Assembly: GCA_964632795.1 (NCBI GenBank)
Contig: CAZWEZ010000091.1
Coordinates: forward strand, 1 to 15,342
Direction: 5' to 3'
DNA length: 15,342 nucleotides
Origin: CAZWEZ01 sp964632795
GTDB taxonomy: Bacteria > Pseudomonadota > Alphaproteobacteria > Rhodospirillales > 2-02-FULL-58-16
This document shows positions 1-7,225 of this stretch, piece after piece; within the stretch, counting starts at the first letter, position 1, and each line of letters opens with the position of its first letter. Under the pieces are notes generated by a model, which saw only the letters and a program-made list of their open reading frames with translations, was not told where the DNA came from and searched no databases. The position numbers and the translations under genes were made by a program.

Positions 1-1
1 A

Positions 2-1429
2 CTGAAGGACTTCCTGGAGCTCCCCGCCCTCCGGGAAGGGGCCACGGCCCACCTCTACATATCGGCGGCCCATAAATCGTCGGGCAAGACCGTCGTCACG
101 ACGGGACTGTGCGCCGCCCTCAAGAAACGCGGCCTCGCCGTCCAGCCCTTCAAGAAGGGTCCCGACTACATCGATCCCATGTGGCTGAGCGCGGCCGCCG
201 GGCGCCCGTGCCGCAACCTGGACTACCACACCATGAGCGAGGCCGAGATCCTGGGTGCCTTCTGGCGCCACGGCGCGGGCGCCGACCTCGCGCTCATCGA
301 GGGCAACAAGGGGCTCTACGACGGCCTCGACGTGGAGGGCTCCGACAGCAACGCCGCCCTGGCCGGCCTGCTGGGGGCGCCGGTGGTGCTGGTCATCGAC
401 GTCCGGGGCATGACCCGGGGGGTCGTCCCGTTGCTGCTCGGCACCCGGGACTTCGACCGCTCGCTGCCCATCGCCGGGGTGATCCTCAACCGGATCGGCG
501 GCGACCGCCACGAGGCCAAGCTGCGCGCCGCCATCGGGCATTACACCGATCTCGCGATTTTGGGCGCCATCCACCGCGACCCGGAGATGGAGATCGCCGA
601 ACGCCACCTGGGCCTGATCCCCAGCATCGAGGTGAAGGAGGCCGAGGCCCGTATCGACGCCCTGGCCCGGACGGTGAGCCGGCAGGTCGATATCGACCGC
701 CTGTTGGAGGTAGCCAACGGGGCCAGGCCTCCCGCGCCCTCCCCCTCCCCCCGCCCGTCGCCGTCGGCCGGCGATGTGCGGATCGCCGTCGCCCGGGATT
801 CGGCCTTCGGCTTCTACTACCCGGACGACCTCGAGGCGCTGTCCGCGGCCGGCGCCGAGCTGGTCCCCTTCGACGCCATGGGCCACTCGCGGCTGCCCGA
901 CGTCGACGGGCTGTTCATCGGCGGCGGTTTCCCCGAGACCCACATGGAGGCGCTGTCCGCCAACGCCGCCCTGCGCCACGACATCCGCGCCGCCATCGAC
1001 GGCGGGCTGCCGGCCTACGCCGAGTGCGGCGGCCTGATGTATCTCGCCCGCGCCATCACCTGGCAGGGCAGGAGATGCGAGATGGCCGGGGTCATCGCCG
1101 CCGAGGCGGTGCTCCACGACACGCCGGTGGCCAAGGGCTACGTCCGCCTTCGCGAAACCGGCCGGGGGCCGTGGCCGCTGGTCGACGGAAACGGCCGCCC
1201 CGGCGAGGCCCCGGCCCACGAATTTCATTACTCGAGCCTGGAAAACCTTGAAGGAAACCCGGTCTTCGCCTACGAGATACTTCGTGGATCCGGAATCGAC
1301 GGGGTTCACGACGGAATCGTCCAGGGGAACCTGGTCGCCGGTTACGCCCATCTCCGCGACGTCGCGGCCAACCGGTGGGCGCGGCGTTTCGTCGGTTTCG
1401 TCCGCGCCTGCGCCGGCGGATCAGTCTAG
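2..1429 (+). CDS. dsrN: CobB/CbiA-family a,c-diamide synthase, probably DsrN-type siroheme amidase (5' partial)
   Basis: The frame is open from base 2 with no ATG, GTG or TTG before the P-loop, so the start lies off the window; 475 codons are visible. Family members amidate the a and c acetate side chains of a corrinoid or siroheme-type tetrapyrrole using ATP and glutamine. Seen: a P-loop SAAHKSSGKT at visible residues 21-30, then PFKKGPDYIDPMWL, a DRHE segment, a Pro/Ser-rich linker near residues 242-255, and a class-I glutamine amidotransferase domain. The nucleophile is Cys342 in AECGGLMYL (codon at 1025) and the HEFHYS histidine segment follows. The wording KKGPDYIDPMWL and RGMTRG matches DsrN as I remember it better than cobalamin CobB, and a SUMT gene follows 10 bp later, which also fits siroheme. 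Cobyrinate a,c-diamide synthase (cobB) remains the alternative. Family assignment is firm; the DsrN subtype is inference. Confidence 0.87.
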   Translation: MKDFLELPALREGATAHLYISAAHKSSGKTVVTTGLCAALKKRGLAVQPFKKGPDYIDPMWLSAAAGRPCRNLDYHTMSEAEILGAFWRHGAGADLALIEGNKGLYDGLDVEGSDSNAALAGLLGAPVVLVIDVRGMTRGVVPLLLGTRDFDRSLPIAGVILNRIGGDRHEAKLRAAIGHYTDLAILGAIHRDPEMEIAERHLGLIPSIEVKEAEARIDALARTVSRQVDIDRLLEVANGARPPAPSPSPRPSPSAGDVRIAVARDSAFGFYYPDDLEALSAAGAELVPFDAMGHSRLPDVDGLFIGGGFPETHMEALSANAALRHDIRAAIDGGLPAYAECGGLMYLARAITWQGRRCEMAGVIAAEAVLHDTPVAKGYVRLRETGRGPWPLVDGNGRPGEAPAHEFHYSSLENLEGNPVFAYEILRGSGIDGVHDGIVQGNLVAGYAHLRDVAANRWARRFVGFVRACAGGSV

Positions 1430-1439
1430 GGAGCGAAAG

Positions 1440-2216
1440 TTGGAACCCGTTTCGACCGTTTTCATCGTCGGCGCCGGACCGGGAGATCCGGAGCTGTTGA
1501 CCGTCAAGGCCCTGCGCCTGATCTCGGAGGCCGACGTGGTGGTCTACGACCGCCTGGTCTCGGAACCGATCCTCGAGCTGATCCCCGCCGGAACCACCCG
1601 CATCTTCGCCGGCAAGGCGGCCCGCGACCACCACATGCCCCAGGAGGAGATCAACGAGCTGCTGGTCGGCCTGGCGCGGGGCAACCGCAAGGTGGTGCGG
1701 CTGAAGGGCGGCGACCCGTTCATCTTCGGACGGGGCAGCGAGGAAGCGGTGCACCTGGCGCGCAACGGCATTCCCTTCGAGGTCGTCCCCGGCATCACCG
1801 CCTCGGCCGGCTGCGCGGCCTATGCCGGGATCCCGTTGACCCACCGCGGGCTGTCGCGGGGCGTCAATTTCGTCACCGGCCACTGCCAGGAGGGCCACCT
1901 CGACCTCAACTGGAAGAGCCTGGCCGATCCCGACACCACCCTGGTCGTCTACATGGGGCTGACCAACATCAGCCTGATTTGCACCGAGCTGATCGCCGCC
2001 GGACTGCCCGCCGATACCCCGGCGGCGGCCATCCACAAGGGCACCACGCCCGAACAGCGGAGCGTGCTGTCGATCCTCGAAAGGCTGGCCGACGACGTGC
2101 AGGGGGCGGGACTCGCCGCCCCCACCCTGTTGGTCGTCGGCCGGGTGGTGGAACTGGCCGAGACTCTGAACTGGCGGCTCCCGGTGAGCGGCGACGACAT
2201 GGAGGCCCATGGTTGA
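1440..2216 (+). CDS. cobA: Uroporphyrinogen-III C-methyltransferase (SUMT)
   Basis: This enzyme transfers two methyl groups from S-adenosylmethionine to uroporphyrinogen III, giving precorrin-2, the branch point to siroheme and cobalamin. The product is 258 residues, the usual size of a stand-alone SUMT. It has the N-terminal VGAGPGDPELLT motif (residues 10-21), the signature RLKGGDPFIFGRG (87-99), and VPGITASAGCAAYAGIPLTHR. It lacks the CysG N-terminal dehydrogenase/ferrochelatase part. I chose the TTG at 1440 because GGGAG (1429-1433) sits six bases upstream and the tetrapyrrole-methylase fold begins at once. An in-frame ATG at 1248 would add residues that overlap the upstream gene out of frame and match nothing. 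It lies 10 bp behind the amidase gene, so the pair is probably co-transcribed and serves siroheme synthesis. Confidence 0.95.
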   Translation: MEPVSTVFIVGAGPGDPELLTVKALRLISEADVVVYDRLVSEPILELIPAGTTRIFAGKAARDHHMPQEEINELLVGLARGNRKVVRLKGGDPFIFGRGSEEAVHLARNGIPFEVVPGITASAGCAAYAGIPLTHRGLSRGVNFVTGHCQEGHLDLNWKSLADPDTTLVVYMGLTNISLICTELIAAGLPADTPAAAIHKGTTPEQRSVLSILERLADDVQGAGLAAPTLLVVGRVVELAETLNWRLPVSGDDMEAHG

Positions 2217-2233
2217 TACCAAGGAGCCCTCCG
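2216..2233 (+). repeat. Degenerate copy of the ATACCAAGG gene-end motif
   Basis: ATACCAAGGAGCCCT starts on the last base of the cobA TGA stop and agrees with the 15288 copy at 13 of its first 15 bases before diverging. As at 8622, the stop codon and motif form TGATACCAAGG. This copy could be chance taken alone. Confidence 0.35.
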
Positions 2234-2245
2234 CGGGAGCGGGCG

Positions 2246-2335
2246 GTGGGCAACGAGCCGGTGATCGTCGACATCATCCTCGACAGGGTCGCCGCCTGCC
2301 GGGACCGCTGGTATTGCCTTACCGTCCGGTCTTGA
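2246..2335 (+). CDS. Possible small ORF of 29 codons, unknown
   Basis: A GTG at 2246 is preceded by GGGAG (2235-2239) at six bases, the same arrangement as at the cobA start. It opens a 29-residue frame beginning MGNEPVIVDIILDRV and ending at TGA 2333-2335. The frame overlaps the 3' end of the convergent giant gene by 17 bp. I recognise no family. A second frame starts at the ATG 2209-2211 that overlaps the cobA stop, and a +1 shift would join the two, so this may instead be a decayed or truncated third operon gene. It could also be chance; no composition test was possible. Confidence 0.25.
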   Translation: MGNEPVIVDIILDRVAACRDRWYCLTVRS

Positions 2336-5300
2336 TCTCCCGGCCCAGGGCCTGGGTCAGCAGCATGTAAACCTTGCCCATGTCCGAGGACAGGAAGGTG
2401 ACGCTCAACACGCCGTCCAGATCGCGTTTCTTGGCCTCGGCGATCAGCCCTTCGAACTGGGAGAGATAACGGTTGACGTAGTCCCGGAACTGGCCGTCCT
2501 GCTGGTACTTCTGCTTGATCGCGGTAATCTTGTTCCTCTCGCGGAAGCCCAGCAGCTTGCGCACGAAGATGCCCTTCTCGCCCTTGTTGAAGCGGCGCCA
2601 GTCGTCTTCACTGATGGTGGTTTCCATCAGCCGGTTCATGTCCACGGCAACCGATTGCAGGCGCTCGGTGATGAAGGTGGCGCGGCGCAGGAAGTCCTCG
2701 ATACCGAGCTTGGCGGTGCGTTCCTTCAACACCGCCAGCAGTTCCTCGGCATTGCCCGCGGCCTCCCGCAGGTCCCTGGTCTGGCGGCCGAGCGCGCTGC
2801 TCGCCTGGTCGGCCTGGTCGGCCACCTTGTCCGAGACCTCCCGCAGGGCTTCCGAACGTTCGCGGAGGGTCGTGTTCCAGGTCTCCAGCTTGCCCATGGC
2901 GTCCCCGGCGACGGTATCCACCTCCCGGGCCCGCACGCCGAGGGTCTGGCCCAGGGACTCGATCCCCTTCTCGGCCTTGTCGATGGCGGCCGTTGTGTCC
3001 TGCAACTGGCGGCGCAGGGAGAGGTGGCCGTCTTCCATCCTGGCCACGATCTGTTCGGCCCGGGTGGTCGCCTGGCGCGACTGGTCCTGGAGGATTTCTC
3101 CGATCCGGCTCAGCTTGGCGGCGCCCTGCTCCGAAACCGCGGAGGCCTCCTCGGTACGCTGGGCCAGGGCTTCGCCGATCCGGTCGAGGCGGGTCGCGGC
3201 GTCCTCCGTGGTCAGGTTCAACTCCCGCGAGCGATGGTGCAAGGCGTCGGCGGCCTCGCCGACCTCGACGGCCGCCTTGCTCGAGGCGTGGGCCAGTTCT
3301 GCGGAGCTTTGGCGCAGGCCCTGCCCGGTCTCCTTGAGATGGGACATCGCCCGTTCGGAGACCCCGTTCAGTTCCGCGGAACGTTCCTTCAGGCTTTCGC
3401 TCACCGTGTCCATCTGGCTCGCCGCCCGCTCGGAGCTCGCCGCCAGGTCGCCGGAATGGTGGTGGAGCGCGTTGGTGACCAGGGACATCAGCTTGGCCGC
3501 CCGGTCGACGGAGGTGGAGACCTGATGCGACCTTTCCTGCAGGCCGTCGCCGATCTTGCCCAGCCGGGCCGCCGCGTCGTCGGTCACCGACGACAAGCCC
3601 GCCGCCTGGCGATGGAGGATATCGCCGAAGGACCGCAGGTGGACCGAGGCCTCGTCGTAGGCGGCGGTCATATCGCGCGAGCGGCGCTGGAGGAGCTGGC
3701 CGATCTCGCCGAGCCGTTCGGTCGTCCGCTCCATCGAGGCATCGAGGTCGCCGGTGTGCTGGAGAAGGGATTCGGCGACGCCTTCCAGGCGCGTCGCCAC
3801 CCGGTCCGACACCGAGGCCGCCTCCTGGACCTTCTCGCCCATGGTTCCGCCGGCGGCGTCGATACGCCCGGCGGCGGCCTCGGAGACATCGGCCAGGTCG
3901 CGCGAGCCGTCCTTGAGGGTGTTGGCGGCGGCGGTCAGCCGCTCGACCGACCATTGCGACGCCGCGTTCAGGTTTTCCGATTGATCGAGCAGGTCGGTGA
4001 CCGCCTGTCCGGCGGCGGTGGTCAGTTGCCGGGACCAATCCTGGAGGCCGGAGCCGGCATCGTTCAGGCGTTGGGAGGTCTGTTCTCCGATCTCGCCGAG
4101 TTCCACCGAGCGCTGGGTCAACAGTTCGCCGACGGTGTCGATGCGCTGGACGGCGCTGTCCGATGCCGAGGTCAGGTATTCGCCCTGCCGGCGCAGGGCG
4201 TCGCCGACCAGGGAGATCAGCTTGGCCGCCCGATCCGAGGACACCGCGACCTCGTTCGAACGGTCCATGAGGACTGAGCCCGCCTTGGTCACCTGGTCGA
4301 CGGCCCGTCCGCTGGCCGAGTCCAGTCCTTCCGATTGCTCGTGCAGGGCGACGACGATGGCCTGCACCTTGTCGGCGGCCTGATCGGACGCCGTCAGCGT
4401 CTCCTGGAGGGCCAGGCGCAACTCCTCGCCGACCCCCTGGATACGGGTCTCGGCGCGATCAGTGGTCTCGTGCAGGTCGTTGGACCGCTGACCCAGGTCG
4501 TCCCCGGCGGCGGCGATCAGCTTCGCCGACCTGGCCGAGATATGGGCCAGTTTCGCGGACTGTCCGAGGAGGGCGCGGGCGACGGCGTCCACCTGGTCGG
4601 TGGCCTTCTCCGAGGTCGCGGCCAGTTCCTGCGAACGGTCCTGGACCGTCTCGCCCAGGTCCTTGATCCGGCCGGTCGCCGAAGCCGATACCTCGGTGAT
4701 GGCCTCGAGATGCTGGCGGAAGGCCTCGACGAGCTGGCTGGCCCGCTCGGTGCCGGCGTCGACCTCGCCGACCCCCCGGCGCAGCGATCGCGCCGCCACG
4801 GCGATCCCCGAGGCGCCCTTTTCCGAAGCCGCGACAAGGTCTTCGGAGCTTTTGTGAAAGGTCTCGGTGAGGGCCAGCACGCGGCCGCTGGCCTTGTCCG
4901 AGGCCGCCGCGAGGCCCTCGGTGCTCTGGCGCAGGGCCTCGTTGACGGCGCCGACGCGGATCACGCTGTGGTTCGACAGCTTGGCCAGGCTTTCGACCTG
5001 GCCGTGGACGGCCTCGCCCATCTCCGAGACCTTGGCGACGGCCGTTTCGGAGGTTTCCGTGAGCTCCGAGGTCCGCGCCTCGAGGGTCTCGCCGACCCGG
5101 GCCAGCCGCTCCAGCACCTCGGTGGAAGCCAGCGACAGGTCCTCGCTGGACTGGAGCAGGGTCCGGGCGACGGCCGCCACCTGTTCGGTCGCCTGGCCCG
5201 AGGCCGCCGTCATCTCCTGGGAGCGGTCCAGCACCGCCTCGCCCAGATCGGCCAGCCGGGCGGTGGCGGTTTCCGAGGCCTCGCCGATGCCCTGGAGGCG

Positions 5301-7127
5301 GCGGCGGAAGGTTTCGGCAAGCTGTCCCGTGCGTTCGGAGGTCACGTCGACGTCATTCAGGACCTGGCGCAGGGCGCGGGACGCCGCGCCGACCCCGACG
5401 ATGCCCTTCTCCGAGGACGCCGCCACTTCCTCGGCGCTGCGGGTCAGGATCTCGGTGATGGCCAGCACGTTGTCGCTGGCCTTGTCGGAGGCCGCGGCCA
5501 TGTTCACGGTGCCGTGGCGCAGGGCCTCGCCGACGGCGTCGATGCGCAACAGGGTGTGACTGGTCACCTTGGCCAGGTCCTCGGCGCGGCCGTGCACGCT
5601 CTCGCCGACCTCGCCGACCCTGGCCACCGCCTCCTCGGAGGCTTCGGCCAGTTCCGTGGAACGCCTCTTCAAGGCCTGGCCGACGCGCTCCACCTGGTCC
5701 AGCACCTCGTCGGAAACCAACGACAGGTCGTGGGAGGTCTGGCGCAAGCCCTCGCCGACCGCCCTGGTCTGCGCCTCGGTACGTTCGGCGATGTCGTTGA
5801 GGTCTTCGGCCTGCTCGCGGAAGGCGTCGCCGCTGGCCTTGACGTGCAACGACACATGCTCGGAGGTCGTCACCAGGTCGCGGGCCTGGTCGCCCAGCGC
5901 CTCGCCGATTTCGTTGACCCGTTCCGATACCCTGTCGGAGGTCTCCGAAAGCGCCCGCGACTGGCTTCCCAGGCTGACCTCGATCTCGGAGGTCTGGGCG
6001 GCGATCAACTGGCCGATGTCGGTAAGGTCCTCGCCCTGCCGGCGCAGGATATCGCGCATCTGGCTGGCCTGGGCGGCGGCGCGGTCCGACCTCTGGGAGA
6101 GGCCCTGGGAATGGTCGTGCAGGAGTTCGGCCTCGGTCCGCACCTGGGCGGCGGCGTTCCCGGAGGCCTCCAGGAGATCCTGCAAGGACTCGTGGAGGCC
6201 GGTTTCGGCTTCCTCGGCCTGGGTCAGGGTTTGCCGCGAGAGGGCGCCCAACTCCTCGGTCCGCAGGTGGAAGGTCTCGGCGCTGTCCTTGATTCGCGCC
6301 GTCACCTCTTCGGACGACTGGACCAGTTCCTCGCTGCGCAGGCGCAGGGTCTGGCACAAGTCCTCGGCCCGCGCCGAGGTCCGGTCCGAGGACACCGTCA
6401 GGTCGTGGGACTGGCGATACAGGGTGTCCCCGACCTCGCGGGCCCGCTCGGTCGCCCGCTCGGCGGTCGTTTGCAGGTCCTCGGTCTGGCGGCGCAAGGC
6501 CTCGCCGACGGCCTGCGCCCTAAGATCGGCATCCTCGGAAACCCGCGACAACTCCAGGGTCCGGGAGCGGATCATCTCGTTGACGGCCTCCGCCCTGGCG
6601 GCGGCCTCGTCGGAGGCCTGGGTCAGTTCCCGGGCCTGGCGGCGCAGGGTATCGGTGACTTCGCGCAGGCGGTTCCCGGTGCGATCGGAGGGATAGGTCA
6701 AGCGGTTCAACTGCCAGCGCAGGGCCTCGGTCTCGTGGCGGATGTGGCGGCCGCGCTCGAAGAAGGCGATCACCATCCACAACAGGGCCAGCGGGGTCGC
6801 CACCCCGGCCACCAATCCCCCGACCTCGTAGGGCAGCAGGGCCCACAGGTCGCTCCAGCCGATCTGCCGCTCGAGGTAATAATAGGCGGCGATCAACCAG
6901 CCGGCGCTGAGCGCCGCGCCGCCCAGGGGGGGCAGCCGATAGCGCAGATAGAAAGGCGGCGTCCAGCGGTCGAAACCGGCTTCGGACTCCCGATCGACGT
7001 CGACCGCGGGCTCCTCGGCGGCGTCCGGCCGAGGTGCGGCGCCGATGTTTCCGATGTCGATGTCGTCATCCCGCGGACGACCTTCGCCATTGTTTTGGGT
7101 TGGCTGTTTCTCGACCATGGCCGCCAC
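2319..7127 (-). CDS. Giant membrane-anchored coiled-coil repeat protein, TipN/GPR-like polarity factor candidate
   Basis: The product has 1,602 residues counted from GTG 7127; the ATG three codons later (7118), with AGGTGG five bases upstream, is an equally good start. Order: acidic, probably disordered N-terminus (1-60); two hydrophobic helices (about 68-86 and 102-123) forming a hairpin; a basic segment FERGRHIRHETEALRW; then about 52 repeats of 25 residues (anchors 161-1446). A C-terminal domain of about 125 residues (from about 1475) follows, with FNKGEKGIFVRKLL, YVNRYLSQFEGL and SSDMGKVYMLLTQALG. There is no proline after residue 146. Each repeat carries an anchor Leu, usually a Ser/Thr four residues on, Leu at +7, Ser near +12 and Gly near +22. 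Known: Caulobacter TipN and rhizobial GPR/RgsE, large membrane-anchored helical proteins that organise the cell pole, share this plan. A matching role here is inference; a generic coiled-coil scaffold is the alternative. It is transcribed alone and faces cobA. Confidence 0.9.
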   Translation of the reverse strand: MAAMVEKQPTQNNGEGRPRDDDIDIGNIGAAPRPDAAEEPAVDVDRESEAGFDRWTPPFYLRYRLPPLGGAALSAGWLIAAYYYLERQIGWSDLWALLPYEVGGLVAGVATPLALLWMVIAFFERGRHIRHETEALRWQLNRLTYPSDRTGNRLREVTDTLRRQARELTQASDEAAARAEAVNEMIRSRTLELSRVSEDADLRAQAVGEALRRQTEDLQTTAERATERAREVGDTLYRQSHDLTVSSDRTSARAEDLCQTLRLRSEELVQSSEEVTARIKDSAETFHLRTEELGALSRQTLTQAEEAETGLHESLQDLLEASGNAAAQVRTEAELLHDHSQGLSQRSDRAAAQASQMRDILRRQGEDLTDIGQLIAAQTSEIEVSLGSQSRALSETSDRVSERVNEIGEALGDQARDLVTTSEHVSLHVKASGDAFREQAEDLNDIAERTEAQTRAVGEGLRQTSHDLSLVSDEVLDQVERVGQALKRRSTELAEASEEAVARVGEVGESVHGRAEDLAKVTSHTLLRIDAVGEALRHGTVNMAAASDKASDNVLAITEILTRSAEEVAASSEKGIVGVGAASRALRQVLNDVDVTSERTGQLAETFRRRLQGIGEASETATARLADLGEAVLDRSQEMTAASGQATEQVAAVARTLLQSSEDLSLASTEVLERLARVGETLEARTSELTETSETAVAKVSEMGEAVHGQVESLAKLSNHSVIRVGAVNEALRQSTEGLAAASDKASGRVLALTETFHKSSEDLVAASEKGASGIAVAARSLRRGVGEVDAGTERASQLVEAFRQHLEAITEVSASATGRIKDLGETVQDRSQELAATSEKATDQVDAVARALLGQSAKLAHISARSAKLIAAAGDDLGQRSNDLHETTDRAETRIQGVGEELRLALQETLTASDQAADKVQAIVVALHEQSEGLDSASGRAVDQVTKAGSVLMDRSNEVAVSSDRAAKLISLVGDALRRQGEYLTSASDSAVQRIDTVGELLTQRSVELGEIGEQTSQRLNDAGSGLQDWSRQLTTAAGQAVTDLLDQSENLNAASQWSVERLTAAANTLKDGSRDLADVSEAAAGRIDAAGGTMGEKVQEAASVSDRVATRLEGVAESLLQHTGDLDASMERTTERLGEIGQLLQRRSRDMTAAYDEASVHLRSFGDILHRQAAGLSSVTDDAAARLGKIGDGLQERSHQVSTSVDRAAKLMSLVTNALHHHSGDLAASSERAASQMDTVSESLKERSAELNGVSERAMSHLKETGQGLRQSSAELAHASSKAAVEVGEAADALHHRSRELNLTTEDAATRLDRIGEALAQRTEEASAVSEQGAAKLSRIGEILQDQSRQATTRAEQIVARMEDGHLSLRRQLQDTTAAIDKAEKGIESLGQTLGVRAREVDTVAGDAMGKLETWNTTLRERSEALREVSDKVADQADQASSALGRQTRDLREAAGNAEELLAVLKERTAKLGIEDFLRRATFITERLQSVAVDMNRLMETTISEDDWRRFNKGEKGIFVRKLLGFRERNKITAIKQKYQQDGQFRDYVNRYLSQFEGLIAEAKKRDLDGVLSVTFLSSDMGKVYMLLTQALGREIKTGR
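2790..6647 (-). repeat. About 52 tandem 75-bp (25-residue) coding repeats
   Basis: Within the giant gene a leucine (rarely Val, Phe, Ile or Met) recurs every 25 residues: 161, 186, 211 and so on to 586, then 607 to 782, 803 to 1028, and 1046 to 1446. Only three spacings differ: 586-607 and 782-803 are 21, and 1028-1046 is 18. The copies are diverged at the DNA level, so this is an old protein-level repeat rather than a recent satellite. Twenty-five residues equals 7+7+11, a spacing compatible with a near-straight coiled coil. The repeats resemble apolipoprotein A/E-type helical repeats but with a 25-residue, not 22-residue, period. Confidence 0.9.
4536..5711 (-). repeat. Duplicated eight-repeat block (two copies of 588 bp)
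   Basis: Residues 473-668 (bases 5124-5711) and 669-864 (bases 4536-5123) of the giant protein align end to end without gaps over 196 residues, with about 102 identities by hand count. Shared runs include AAASDKAS, ASEKG/SSEKG, DRSQE and the rare VHG. Each copy contains seven 25-residue units and one 21-residue unit at the same place. This points to duplication of a whole eight-unit block after the 21-residue variant had arisen. Confidence 0.85.
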
Positions 7128-7169
7128 CTGTTTCCGTCGTCAGACATCCGCCCAGGGAATGAACGAGGG

Positions 7170-7199
7170 AGTATAGCCTATCTATATCTTGCCGGTAAA
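7170..7199 (-). promoter_or_regulatory. Possible sigma-70 promoter of the giant gene
   Basis: On the minus strand TTTACC (7199-7194) is followed after 18 bp by TATACT (7175-7170), each matching four or five of six consensus positions. The -10 box ends about 42 bp upstream of the start codon. One arm of a perfect inverted repeat (7182-7192) falls inside the spacer, so a regulator binding there could block the promoter. Read by eye only. Confidence 0.35.
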
Positions 7200-7222
7200 T
7201 GGCCTACTGACGCAAGATATAG
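7182..7222. repeat. Perfect 11-bp inverted repeat between SDR and giant gene
   Basis: CTATATCTTGC (7182-7192) and GCAAGATATAG (7212-7222) are exact reverse complements separated by 19 bp. The right arm starts three bases after the SDR stop codon. The arms are AT-rich in a GC-rich window and no T-run follows on the minus strand, so a classical terminator is unlikely. The two arm centres are 30 bp apart, close to three helical turns, which fits a two-site operator. A transcript hairpin is also possible. Confidence 0.7.
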
Positions 7223-7225
7223 CGC

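Noticed and set aside
109..1251. 380-codon plus-strand frame overlapping the amidase
   Set aside because: Arg/Pro/Gly-rich out-of-frame product; the true amidase frame carries all motifs.
2217..2318. Terminator between cobA and the giant gene
   Set aside because: No stem followed by a T-run was found on either strand.
2655..4277. A 540-codon plus-strand open frame and several shorter ones inside the giant gene
   Set aside because: Shadows of the minus-strand repeat array, with repetitive Gly/Ala/Arg-rich products and no family similarity.
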